From: Scatosoma sp045652785
GTDB taxonomy: Bacteria > Bacillota > Clostridia > Christensenellales > Borkfalkiaceae
NCBI GenBank assembly: GCA_045652785.1
Contig: JAZOLF010000099.1
Span: 1-7,322, forward strand
DNA length: 7,322 nucleotides
Reading direction: 5' to 3'
The notes under the pieces are model-generated. The model was given only the letters and a program-made list of their open reading frames with translations. It searched no databases and was not told the origin of the DNA. Made by a program: the position numbers and the translations under genes. Position 1 is the first letter of the stretch; the number at the start of each line of letters is the position of its first letter. Below, piece after piece: positions 1 to 6,527 of this stretch.

Positions 1-580
1 CGAAACGTTCAGGGAAAAGATATAAATAAGCAAGACCTACGCCACAAGAACAAACCGCCGCCCAGTTATTATGGATCGTTTCAAAAAAGTAAGTACCGCT
101 TTCAAAGATATCGACAATTTTCATCTTCACGGAAAGTTTAATCTTATTGCGAATATCCTTGCTTAATTTATCACCGAAAACATAGGAAGTTTCCGATAAA
201 TAAAACGCCGTTTCCGCTGAAAAAAGGTCGATATAGTGATATTTCGCCACCACTCCGTCTTCAAATGCGTGCGCAGGAATTATCCAAATGAACTCGTCGC
301 ATATCGCCGATAAAATATTTTCCAAAGGTTCTAAGTAGGAGTCGTCCGTCAACGCCAACGCCTGCAATACCACCAAACGCCGCCTACGGCTAAAATACTC
401 TTTTTGGAACTCTATCCTGTTTCCATCGATATAAAATCTTTTAAATTTAGAATAGTCAAAAGCATAAATAGGTTTATCTTTATAATCTCTTTCGTATTCA
501 TTTTTTAACGCTTGAATTAAACGCTTACCTGACTCGCTTTGAGCAATGCGACTTAAATCCGTGTAATTATAGTTAAACAT
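1..580 (-). CDS. Heparinase II/III-family polysaccharide lyase, third tandem copy (5' part only)
   Basis: The reading frame opens at the ATG ending at 580 and stays open for 193 codons to the left edge, so only the N-terminal third is present. The translation begins MFNYNYTDLSRIAQ and lines up without a gap with residues 1-193 of the neighbouring lyase (591-2267). It includes the HNNWAAVCSCGVG block around residue 170, which holds the likely substrate-binding/neutralising Asn. There is no hydrophobic signal peptide, so a cytoplasmic enzyme is expected. A GGAG ribosome binding site (586-590) lies 5 nt before the start, directly after the TAA of the upstream lyase. By family, it should be a lyase that beta-eliminates uronic-acid glycans, with an alpha/alpha-toroid N-terminal domain seen here in part. 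The catalytic C-terminal half is outside the window, so intactness cannot be judged. Confidence 0.92.
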   Translation of the reverse strand, partial: MFNYNYTDLSRIAQSESGKRLIQALKNEYERDYKDKPIYAFDYSKFKRFYIDGNRIEFQKEYFSRRRRLVVLQALALTDDSYLEPLENILSAICDEFIWIIPAHAFEDGVVAKYHYIDLFSAETAFYLSETSYVFGDKLSKDIRNKIKLSVKMKIVDIFESGTYFFETIHNNWAAVCSCGVGLAYLYLFPERF

Positions 581-585
581 AATCA

Positions 586-590
586 CTCCA
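586..590 (-). promoter_or_regulatory. Ribosome binding site of the third lyase copy
   Basis: On the minus strand the sequence reads TAA-TGGAG-TGATT-ATG. The stop of the upstream lyase is followed at once by TGGAG and, 5 nt later, by the next ATG. This tight arrangement supports translational coupling and the choice of 580 as the start. Confidence 0.75.
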
Positions 591-2267
591 TTATTCCTTA
601 AACGAAAAACTAAACGTTATTTCTTCGTCCGTTGCTTCCACATTGTAATCAATCAAATACACGCTTTCCATATACCCTGCGGCGTTTACGCTGTGCGTCT
701 TATATTCTTTTTCGGAGATTGTTGCCTTCAACCCGCTGGTAGAAAGAATTTTCATATCTTCCACCATAACGCCATCTTCCGTGAGTTTCGGCGGATAACT
801 GGAAACAAAACGATAGCACACAGATTGATTATTTAAGTTGCGATATTGCACACAAACCCGATTCGGCTCGGTAACATATTTCACAATCATCCCATGCGCA
901 TTTTCTTCGTATGCGCCAGCAATATCCATCACAATTTCTCTTTCACTTTGCGAAAGCACTTCGCCATGATATACCGATCCATACCGCTGACACTTTCCAG
1001 CAATCATAGGAACGCTGTGCGACTTTGAGCCGCAAACGAAAATTTCGTCCCCATAACGCTCTTCAGGATCGGAGAAATACCCCTTTGTATATTCTCCTGC
1101 GCCGATATCAACAATTAACCGCTTCCCATTTCGTACAATTTGAAATACACCTACGTCGTTATGATTGTGCATTTCATCATTTGTGCCACACTTCGTTGTA
1201 AACGCATAACTCTTTTCCCTATGAAGGAACACTTGGTTGTTTTGATAATAAATCGTTGCAGGCTGACTTTCTTTTTCTTGATATTCGCCAAACTTGTCAA
1301 TGCCATGCAGCGCACGGAACATCAACGCTTTGTCTCCGCGAAGATTCAATTCCATCGGCAATAATTGAAAGGCGTCGCCAAACAAATTTTTAATCGAATA
1401 GGTCATTTCCGGCGATGCCACAAAGGAAACTCTGCCGCCGTCCGCATAAGGCAAATATACATCGCCAAGCATACGCGCGTTCGCCGCATATTTAAGCAAG
1501 TTTAATACCGTCGGACACGACAAAATGGCAGGTCGATCCCCCGTGAGTTGCGTATATACGTCGAAGAAAATAGCAAAGAACCCGAACCCGTATTGCCAGT
1601 AAGCAACGCCTTCGCTGCAATACCCTTCTTCGCCGATCCCGATCAAATAATGCTCCATGCAGTTAAAAACTTTATCCTTCACCGCAGGAAATCTTTCTGG
1701 GAACAAATACAAATAGGCAAGACCTACGCCACAAGAACAAACTGCCGCCCAGTTGTTATGTACGGTTTCAAAGAAATACGTACCCGTTTCAAACACGTCT
1801 ATGATTTTCATCTTGACGGAAATTTTGACTTTGTTGCGGATATCCTTGCTTAACTTATCGCCAAAAACGTACACCGTTTCCGCCAAATAGAACGCCGTTT
1901 CCGCGGAAAAAAGGTCGATATAATGATGTTTAGCAACCACTTCTTCTTCAAAAGCGTGCGCAGGGAGAATCCACATAAACTCGTCGCAAATGGCCGACAT
2001 AATATTTTCCAAATCGTTTATGTATCCATCATCCGTCAACGCAAGCGCTTGCAGAAACATCAAGCGACGCCTACGATCAAAGTACTGCTCTTGGAAAGTA
2101 CTTCTATCGCCGTCCATATAAAAACGCTTAAATTGAAAGTAGTCCAAAGCGTAAATCGGTTTCCCTTCGTAATCCTTTTCGTACGCTTCTTTAATTTGTT
2201 GCATAAACCGTTGCCCCGCACCGTCGCGTGCAATACGGCATAACCTTTCATAACTGTATGCAAACAT
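591..2267 (-). CDS. Heparinase II/III-family polysaccharide lyase, second tandem copy (558 aa, cytoplasmic)
   Basis: This is a complete 558-residue protein with the usual two-part layout of heparinase II/III lyases. A helical toroid-like domain covers about residues 1-310, and a beta-sandwich domain follows to the end. Visible landmarks are HNNW at 170-173 (candidate charge-neutralising Asn/His), EGVAYWQYG at 219-227 (candidate catalytic Tyr223), MHNHNDVG at 366-373 with Asp387 in VDIGAGEYT, and SHS at 416-418. The last three match the His/Asp metal-binding and catalytic signature of the C-terminal domain. The N-terminus is not hydrophobic, so the enzyme probably cuts imported oligosaccharides inside the cell, leaving 4,5-unsaturated uronyl ends. 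It sits 13 nt after the first lyase copy and 10 nt before the third. Its ribosome binding site is weak (AGAGAGAG only 3 nt from the ATG), unlike its neighbours. The polysaccharide-lyase subfamily and substrate cannot be assigned by eye. Confidence 0.93.
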   Translation of the reverse strand: MFAYSYERLCRIARDGAGQRFMQQIKEAYEKDYEGKPIYALDYFQFKRFYMDGDRSTFQEQYFDRRRRLMFLQALALTDDGYINDLENIMSAICDEFMWILPAHAFEEEVVAKHHYIDLFSAETAFYLAETVYVFGDKLSKDIRNKVKISVKMKIIDVFETGTYFFETVHNNWAAVCSCGVGLAYLYLFPERFPAVKDKVFNCMEHYLIGIGEEGYCSEGVAYWQYGFGFFAIFFDVYTQLTGDRPAILSCPTVLNLLKYAANARMLGDVYLPYADGGRVSFVASPEMTYSIKNLFGDAFQLLPMELNLRGDKALMFRALHGIDKFGEYQEKESQPATIYYQNNQVFLHREKSYAFTTKCGTNDEMHNHNDVGVFQIVRNGKRLIVDIGAGEYTKGYFSDPEERYGDEIFVCGSKSHSVPMIAGKCQRYGSVYHGEVLSQSEREIVMDIAGAYEENAHGMIVKYVTEPNRVCVQYRNLNNQSVCYRFVSSYPPKLTEDGVMVEDMKILSTSGLKATISEKEYKTHSVNAAGYMESVYLIDYNVEATDEEITFSFSFKE

Positions 2268-2280
2268 AAACTCTCTCTAC

Positions 2281-3945
2281 TTATTCTTCAAATGTAAAAC
2301 AAAACTCTATTTCTTGATCGGTTGCATTGACATCAAAATCAATCAAATACGCCTTAACAACCTTTCTTTGCGCGTTGACGTATTCCTTTTCGGAAATGGT
2401 TGCGCGCAACCCATTTCCACAACGAAGTTTCATATCTTCTATCTCTACCCCATCGTCCGTGAGCGTTGGTAAATATTCCGAAACAAAACGGTATCGAACG
2501 GGTTGATTGCGCAAACAACGATATTGCACGCGGATTTGATTTTCTTCCGTCACGTACTTGATAAGCACCCCTTGCGCGTTCTCTTCGTAAGCGCCAGCAA
2601 TATCCATCGTGATTTCTCTTTCGCTTTGCGAAAGCACTTGACCGCGATACGGTTTCCAGTGCTTTTGATATTGACCGCCGATAATCGGTACACTATGCGA
2701 CATCGAACCACACACGAATACCTTTTCTCCGAAACGAACTTCGGGAACACGGAAATATTCTTTTGTATATTCCCCTGCGCCCAAATCCGCAATCAAGCGT
2801 TTTCCCTTTCGCACAATTTGGAAAGAACCAACGTCGTTATGGTTGTGCATTTCGTAATTCGTACCGCATTTTACCGCAAACGAATAGGCTTTTTCTTTGC
2901 GGATAAAAACCTGTCGTTCTTGATAATAAACCGTCCCGTGTGAATCTTGTTTTTCTTGATAATCGCCGAACTTATCCATACCGTACAAAGCACGGAACAT
3001 CAACGCCCGAACGTGATTCAAATCCAGTTTCATCGGGATCAAATTAAAGTCATCGCCGAAAAGATTTTTGAACGTATAGACCATTTCCGGGAAGGGCATA
3101 AAGTTCGAAGAACCGCCATCCGCAAAAGGCAAACACACGCCAACCGCCATACTTGCATTCGTCGGATATTGCAACAATTTCAACACCTTTTCACGGCTCA
3201 AAATTGCAGGGCGCTCCCCTGTCAACTGCGTATATACGTCGAAGAAAATTGCAAAGAACCCAAAGCCGTACTGCCAGTAGTTCATCCCTTCTTCGCAATA
3301 CCCGTCTTCACTAATACCCAAAAGGTAATGCTCCATACAGGTAAAAATTCTCTCTTGAACGCTCGCAAACCGCTCGGGAAACAAGTACAGGTAGGCAAGC
3401 CCTACACCGCAACCGCACACCGCCGCCCAGTTGCTATGTGTTTCTTCAAAATTAAAGTGTCCGTTTTCGAATATATCTACGATTTTGAACTTGATAGAAA
3501 CGGAAATTCGGTTGCGAATATCTTGGCTCAACTTATCGCCATACACATACACGGTTTCCGCCAAATACAGCGCCGTTTCCGCAGAGAACAGGTCGATTTG
3601 TTCGTATTTTGCCACGACGTCGTCTTCAAAAGCGTGTGCAGGCAAAACCCACATAAACTCTTCGCAAATCGCCGAAAGAATATTTTCTAAATCGGCAAGG
3701 TACTTTTCGTCGAATAACGCCAACACCTGCAAGAGCATCAAACGCTTTCTTCGATTAAAATACTGCGATTGGAACTCGCCACGGTTTCCGTCGATATAGA
3801 AACGCTTAAATTGAAAATAGTCCAAAGCGAGAATCGGTTTCCCTTCGTATTCTTCTTTGTACTTCTTCTCCGCGTCCGCAATAAAGGTTTTACCGCGCTC
3901 GGTTTCCAGTATTCTTTTCAAATTATCGTAGCTATACGAAAACAT
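2281..3945 (-). CDS. Heparinase II/III-family polysaccharide lyase, first tandem copy (554 aa, cytoplasmic)
   Basis: This is a complete 554-residue paralogue of the next gene; counted by eye, 61 of the first 100 residues are identical and no gap is needed there. It keeps EGMNYWQYG at 219-227 (candidate Tyr223), MHNHNDVGSFQI at 366-377, the Asp in ADLGAGEYT and SHS at 416-418, so the C-terminal heparinase II/III signature looks intact. One difference stands out: the HNNW motif of the other two copies is HSNW here (Ser171), while Asn172 is kept. There is no signal peptide. The start at 3945 is supported by GGGGGAG (3951-3957) 5 nt upstream. It begins 16 nt after the dehydrogenase stop, which places it in the same transcript as kduI. 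It is expected to beta-eliminate a uronate-containing oligosaccharide and feed unsaturated uronate to the KduI/KduD steps. Substrate is unknown. Confidence 0.93.
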   Translation of the reverse strand: MFSYSYDNLKRILETERGKTFIADAEKKYKEEYEGKPILALDYFQFKRFYIDGNRGEFQSQYFNRRKRLMLLQVLALFDEKYLADLENILSAICEEFMWVLPAHAFEDDVVAKYEQIDLFSAETALYLAETVYVYGDKLSQDIRNRISVSIKFKIVDIFENGHFNFEETHSNWAAVCGCGVGLAYLYLFPERFASVQERIFTCMEHYLLGISEDGYCEEGMNYWQYGFGFFAIFFDVYTQLTGERPAILSREKVLKLLQYPTNASMAVGVCLPFADGGSSNFMPFPEMVYTFKNLFGDDFNLIPMKLDLNHVRALMFRALYGMDKFGDYQEKQDSHGTVYYQERQVFIRKEKAYSFAVKCGTNYEMHNHNDVGSFQIVRKGKRLIADLGAGEYTKEYFRVPEVRFGEKVFVCGSMSHSVPIIGGQYQKHWKPYRGQVLSQSEREITMDIAGAYEENAQGVLIKYVTEENQIRVQYRCLRNQPVRYRFVSEYLPTLTDDGVEIEDMKLRCGNGLRATISEKEYVNAQRKVVKAYLIDFDVNATDQEIEFCFTFEE

Positions 3946-3961
3946 TGCAACTCCCCCTGAA

Positions 3962-4762
3962 TTATTTAGGCTGTTTCCCGATGTAAGCCAAAATACCGCC
4001 GTCCACGTACAAGATATGCCCGTTTACGAAGTTCGACGCTTCGCTTGCAAGGAATACCGCAGGGCCCGACAAATCTTCGGGGTTGCCCCATCTTGCCGCA
4101 GGCGTCTTTGCGATAATAAAACTATCGAAAGGATGGCGGCTGCCGTCCGCTTGTTTTTCACGCAAGGGCGCGGTTTGGGGGGTAGCAATATACCCAGGGC
4201 CGATGCCGTTACATTGAATATTGTATTCACCGTATTCGCTTGCGATGTTTCTCGTGAGCATCTTCAAGCCGCCCTTTGCCGCTGCATACGCGGAAACAGT
4301 TTCACGGCCAAGTTCGCTCATCATCGAGCAGATATTGATAATCTTACCGCCGCCCTTCTTCATCATGGAAGGAATAACGGCTTTTGCGCAAATGAACGGT
4401 GCATTCAAATCGACGTCGATTACTTGTCTAAATTCCGCCGCGCTCATTTCGTGCATCGGGATGCGCTTGATGATACCTGCGTTGTTAACAAGGATATCAA
4501 TTACGCCCACTTCTTTTTCAATGGTCGCAACCATAGCGTTTACGGCTACTTCGTCCGTTACGTCACAAACGTAACCTTTTACTTCGATACCTTCCGCCGC
4601 ATACGCCGCCAAGCCTTTGTCAACAAATTCTTGCTTAATATCATTGAATACGATTTTTGCACCTGCGTTTGCCAACGCTTTTGCAATCGCAAAACCGATG
4701 CCGTAGCTTGCACCCGTCACAAGCGCTACTTTTCCGTCAAGTCTAAACATATTTTCCATCAT
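3962..4762 (-). CDS. kduD: Short-chain dehydrogenase, KduD / gluconate 5-dehydrogenase-like
   Basis: This 266-residue classical short-chain dehydrogenase has a TGASYGIG cofactor loop (16-23), NNAG (93-96) and the full catalytic tetrad Asn120, Ser146, Tyr159 and Lys163 (YAAAK). Asp41 at the end of the second strand suggests NAD(H) rather than NADP(H). The C-terminal stretch with RHPFDSFIIAKTPAARWG and YVDGGILAYIGKQP is typical of proteins annotated as gluconate 5-dehydrogenase. Next to a KduI isomerase the likelier job is 2-keto-3-deoxygluconate 5-dehydrogenase: reducing 3-deoxy-D-glycero-2,5-hexodiulosonate to KDG in the cytoplasm. The gene starts 8 nt after the kduI stop. The protein begins MMENM; the AAGGAG at 4767-4772 is 4 nt from the first ATG and 7 nt from the second (4759), so the second Met may be the true start. 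The symbol rests on context as well as similarity. Confidence 0.88.
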   Translation of the reverse strand: MMENMFRLDGKVALVTGASYGIGFAIAKALANAGAKIVFNDIKQEFVDKGLAAYAAEGIEVKGYVCDVTDEVAVNAMVATIEKEVGVIDILVNNAGIIKRIPMHEMSAAEFRQVIDVDLNAPFICAKAVIPSMMKKGGGKIINICSMMSELGRETVSAYAAAKGGLKMLTRNIASEYGEYNIQCNGIGPGYIATPQTAPLREKQADGSRHPFDSFIIAKTPAARWGNPEDLSGPAVFLASEASNFVNGHILYVDGGILAYIGKQPK

Positions 4763-4766
4763 TTTA

Positions 4767-4772
4767 CTCCTT
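4767..4772 (-). promoter_or_regulatory. Ribosome binding site overlapping the kduI stop codon
   Basis: The minus strand reads TAAGGAGTAAAATGATG, so the TAA stop of kduI supplies the first two bases of AAGGAG. This arrangement favours coupled translation of the isomerase and the dehydrogenase, which catalyse consecutive steps. Spacing favours the second ATG (4759) as initiator. Confidence 0.75.
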
Positions 4773-5601
4773 ACAACAAATCTTTGGTTGCGATATGATC
4801 CATGTCGGTAAATTCTTGGTTTTCACCGCACATTGCCCAAATAAACGAATAGTTCTTCGTGCCAACGCCCGAGTGAATCGACCACGACGGTGAGATAACC
4901 GCTTCTTCGTTGTGCATAATGATATGTCTGGTTTGCGTGGGTTCGCCCATCATGTGGAATACCACGTCGTTTTCGCCCATATCTAAGTACATATACACTT
5001 CCATACGTCTGTCGTGCGTGTGGCAAGGCATCGTGTTCCAGTTCGAACCAACTTCAAGTTGCGTCAAGCCCATCGCAAGTTGACAACTCTTAATAACTTC
5101 GGGGTGGATATATTGATTGATTACACGCTTGTTGCATTCTTCCACGCTGCCGCAAGGCACTTTCTTTGCTTTCGTAATATCAATTTTTACGATAGGATAG
5201 CTGGTGTGTGCAGGGCAAGACGAAACATAGAATTTCGCAGGCGCATTTTCGTCAACGCTTTTAAACGTAATTTCCTTGTTGCCCATACCGATAAAGATGC
5301 CGTCACGGGGATTCATTTCATATTCCGTGCCATCTACTGTGATCACGCCTTTACCGCCAACGTTAATACAGCCCATTTCACGGCGTTGCAAGAAGTAATC
5401 CGCCGCAAGTTCTTTACCTGCTTCAAGTTTCAAGATTTGGCGAACGGGCATCAAGCCTGCCGTGATGATACGATCGATATGGCTGTACACCATTCTTACA
5501 TTGTCTTTCGTGAACAGATTTGCGATGTGAAACTCTTCTCTCAATCTTTCCGTCGTATAATATTTTACGTCTTTTGCGTTACTTGCTTGTCTTACTTCCA
5601 T
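4771..5601 (-). CDS. kduI: Possible internally initiated stand-alone KduI (276 aa)
   Basis: Inside the fusion, Met283 (ATG ending at 5601) opens with MEVRQASNAKDVKYY, which is where a normal KduI begins. The sequence AAGGAGG (5613-5619) lies 11 nt upstream. An ordinary KduI could therefore be made from the same message, giving two products: the fusion and the isomerase alone. That both are made is an inference; the site and the family-typical start are seen directly. It is listed as an alternative start within the larger gene, not as a separate locus. Confidence 0.45.
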   Translation of the reverse strand: MEVRQASNAKDVKYYTTERLREEFHIANLFTKDNVRMVYSHIDRIITAGLMPVRQILKLEAGKELAADYFLQRREMGCINVGGKGVITVDGTEYEMNPRDGIFIGMGNKEITFKSVDENAPAKFYVSSCPAHTSYPIVKIDITKAKKVPCGSVEECNKRVINQYIHPEVIKSCQLAMGLTQLEVGSNWNTMPCHTHDRRMEVYMYLDMGENDVVFHMMGEPTQTRHIIMHNEEAVISPSWSIHSGVGTKNYSFIWAMCGENQEFTDMDHIATKDLL

Positions 5602-6447
5602 TTTACTTAAATCCTCCTTGATGTATCGTCCGTGCACTTCGATTTGCGTCAACGCCGCAAAACCAAGTTTTTCCGTGACTTGTATAAAATTGAACAATTT
5701 AATTTTTTTCGTTTTTTTCGTTTCCGCCAAGATCACCGCAATTCCTTGACTATTTTCTGGATTCAGGTCGGCGTTGTCCAACGTAAACTCACCTTTCACA
5801 ATTTCGCCATCGTCAAACTGGATATCAATGCTTTTCCAGTAACTATCGTGCGGCACACCGTTGACATCGTGTTTGAAGTCCGCCCGAAGGTAAAAAATGA
5901 GTTGATCGACTTCTACTTCCGTTCCAAAATCCAGCGTATATTCCAAATCATTTCTCGCGCCGCCCGCCCACGAATGGTACGGATACGGCCCATGTCCCTG
6001 GTTGTTCTTTTCCCCGTCTATGGCGTTGCGTTCGTAAAAACAAGGCTCTTCCCGCGTGACGAAATTTGCACTCGCGTGCGGATAACCGCCCGTTTTACTA
6101 CGTAAATCGTGAGAATTTAAGGCAATATTTCGCGTTCTACAAAACTCTTCGTCTTCCACTTCTCTTGCCGAGATACTATGTATCGAGCCCTTAAACGCAT
6201 CTGGGGGATAACCCATAGAAAGTTCCCGTTCACTCGGAATCGTGAAAGTAAAACTTTTATTCGGCGCGTAGATTATGCTCTCTTCCAGACATGGACAAAA
6301 TCGCACCGCGGCCACCATGCCGCCGTCGATCGATAGGGAGATTTTATCCCCTTCCGCCAGCTCGCCGTGGTACTCCGCTTGGATGCACGCCCCCTGTGTT
6401 TGAAACTTAATTTGATTGTTTTTATTTGTAATTTTCAGAAACAACAT
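4771..6447 (-). CDS. kduI: Discoidin-like domain fused to KduI (5-keto-4-deoxyuronate isomerase), 558 aa
   Basis: Residues 283-558 form a complete KduI (276 aa; the E. coli enzyme is about 278). The metal ligands are present as CHTHDRRMEVY (His476, His478, Glu483) and His525 in SIHSGVGT, at the spacing of E. coli His196, His198, Glu203 and His245. KduI isomerises 5-keto-4-deoxyuronate to 3-deoxy-D-glycero-2,5-hexodiulosonate. Residues 1-282 are extra. Roughly 1-100 look like a small beta-rich domain. Residues 105-273 resemble an F5/8C (discoidin, CBM32-like) jelly roll, with RNIALN, YPHASANF, NAIDG, HSWAG, YTLDFG and a closing LTQIEVHG. I recall similar stand-alone proteins in Firmicutes. No signal peptide is seen, so the binding-type domain would be cytosolic. 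The first gene of the operon, it starts at an ATG with AGGAG 21 nt upstream, an unusually long gap; an in-frame TAA at 6466-6468 rules out an earlier start. Confidence 0.9.
   Translation of the reverse strand: MLFLKITNKNNQIKFQTQGACIQAEYHGELAEGDKISLSIDGGMVAAVRFCPCLEESIIYAPNKSFTFTIPSERELSMGYPPDAFKGSIHSISAREVEDEEFCRTRNIALNSHDLRSKTGGYPHASANFVTREEPCFYERNAIDGEKNNQGHGPYPYHSWAGGARNDLEYTLDFGTEVEVDQLIFYLRADFKHDVNGVPHDSYWKSIDIQFDDGEIVKGEFTLDNADLNPENSQGIAVILAETKKTKKIKLFNFIQVTEKLGFAALTQIEVHGRYIKEDLSKMEVRQASNAKDVKYYTTERLREEFHIANLFTKDNVRMVYSHIDRIITAGLMPVRQILKLEAGKELAADYFLQRREMGCINVGGKGVITVDGTEYEMNPRDGIFIGMGNKEITFKSVDENAPAKFYVSSCPAHTSYPIVKIDITKAKKVPCGSVEECNKRVINQYIHPEVIKSCQLAMGLTQLEVGSNWNTMPCHTHDRRMEVYMYLDMGENDVVFHMMGEPTQTRHIIMHNEEAVISPSWSIHSGVGTKNYSFIWAMCGENQEFTDMDHIATKDLL
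5613..5619 (-). promoter_or_regulatory. Internal Shine-Dalgarno site at the KduI fusion junction
   Basis: The minus strand reads AAGGAGG-ATTTAAGTAAA-ATG, a near-perfect anti-16S match 11 nt before the Met283 codon. In the fusion the same bases are simply codons for Ile-Lys-Glu-Asp. A site this strong at exactly the expected KduI start is best explained as the retained ribosome binding site of a formerly separate kduI. Confidence 0.7.
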
Positions 6448-6468
6448 AGAAATTTTTCTGCGATATTA

Positions 6469-6473
6469 CTCCT
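6469..6473 (-). promoter_or_regulatory. Shine-Dalgarno-like AGGAG in the operon leader, far from the start
   Basis: AGGAG sits 21 nt upstream of the fusion's ATG (6447), well beyond the usual 5-9 nt. No ATG, GTG or TTG occurs at a suitable distance in the coding frame, and an in-frame TAA follows the site immediately. It may be unused, or brought near the start by folding. Confidence 0.4.
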
Positions 6474-6495
6474 ATTTTAATTTCATCATACCAAA

Positions 6496-6524
6496 ATTAT
6501 AGATTATCGTCTATTTAATTTCAA
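6496..6524 (-). promoter_or_regulatory. Promoter of the kduI-kduD-lyase operon
   Basis: On the minus strand a -35 TTGAAA (6519-6524) is followed after 17 nt by a perfect -10 TATAAT (6496-6501). Transcription would begin near 6489, giving a leader of about 42 nt. A/T tracts directly upstream (about 6526-6548) resemble an UP element. No other promoter of this quality was seen upstream of the operon. Confidence 0.75.
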
Positions 6525-6527
6525 TAC

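Larger units (their letters stand above)
1..3945 (-). repeat. Tandem array of three paralogous lyase genes
   Basis: Three homologous genes follow one another in the same direction with gaps of 13 and 10 nt. Their N-terminal 193 residues align without gaps, and the two full copies are colinear over most of their length. Copies two and three are the closer pair: plus-strand bases 24-73 and 1711-1760 differ at only 3 of 50 positions, whereas copy one differs much more in the same block. This indicates stepwise tandem duplication, or gene conversion between the last two copies. Confidence 0.9.

Noticed and set aside
2947..3690. Long plus-strand open frame (247 codons) opposite the first lyase copy
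   Set aside because: It lies entirely antisense to a gene with clear family motifs, has no recognisable domain, and its composition follows the complementary codons. Shorter opposite-strand frames in all three lyases are treated the same way.
1..3945. Repeated lyase sequence as a mobile element or assembly duplication
   Set aside because: The copies are diverged at the protein level, have distinct ribosome binding sites and keep open frames. No inverted terminal repeats or transposase are present, so ancient tandem gene duplication is the better reading.
3962..4762. DEH reductase of an alginate pathway as the role of the dehydrogenase
   Set aside because: The C-terminal signature resembles the gluconate 5-dehydrogenase/KduD type, and the adjacent KduI would be unnecessary in that pathway. 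The possibility is not formally excluded.
4016..4798. Plus-strand open frame of 260 codons opposite the dehydrogenase
   Set aside because: The dehydrogenase on the other strand has the full catalytic tetrad and cofactor loop. The opposite frame has no family features and looks like a shadow.
5014..5610. Plus-strand open frame of 198 codons opposite the KduI domain
   Set aside because: It is antisense to KduI with intact metal ligands. No motif or ribosome binding site supports it.
6448..6468. An earlier or non-ATG start of the KduI fusion placed closer to AGGAG
   Set aside because: The in-frame codons between the SD and the ATG include no ATG, GTG or TTG, and a TAA at 6466-6468 closes the frame.
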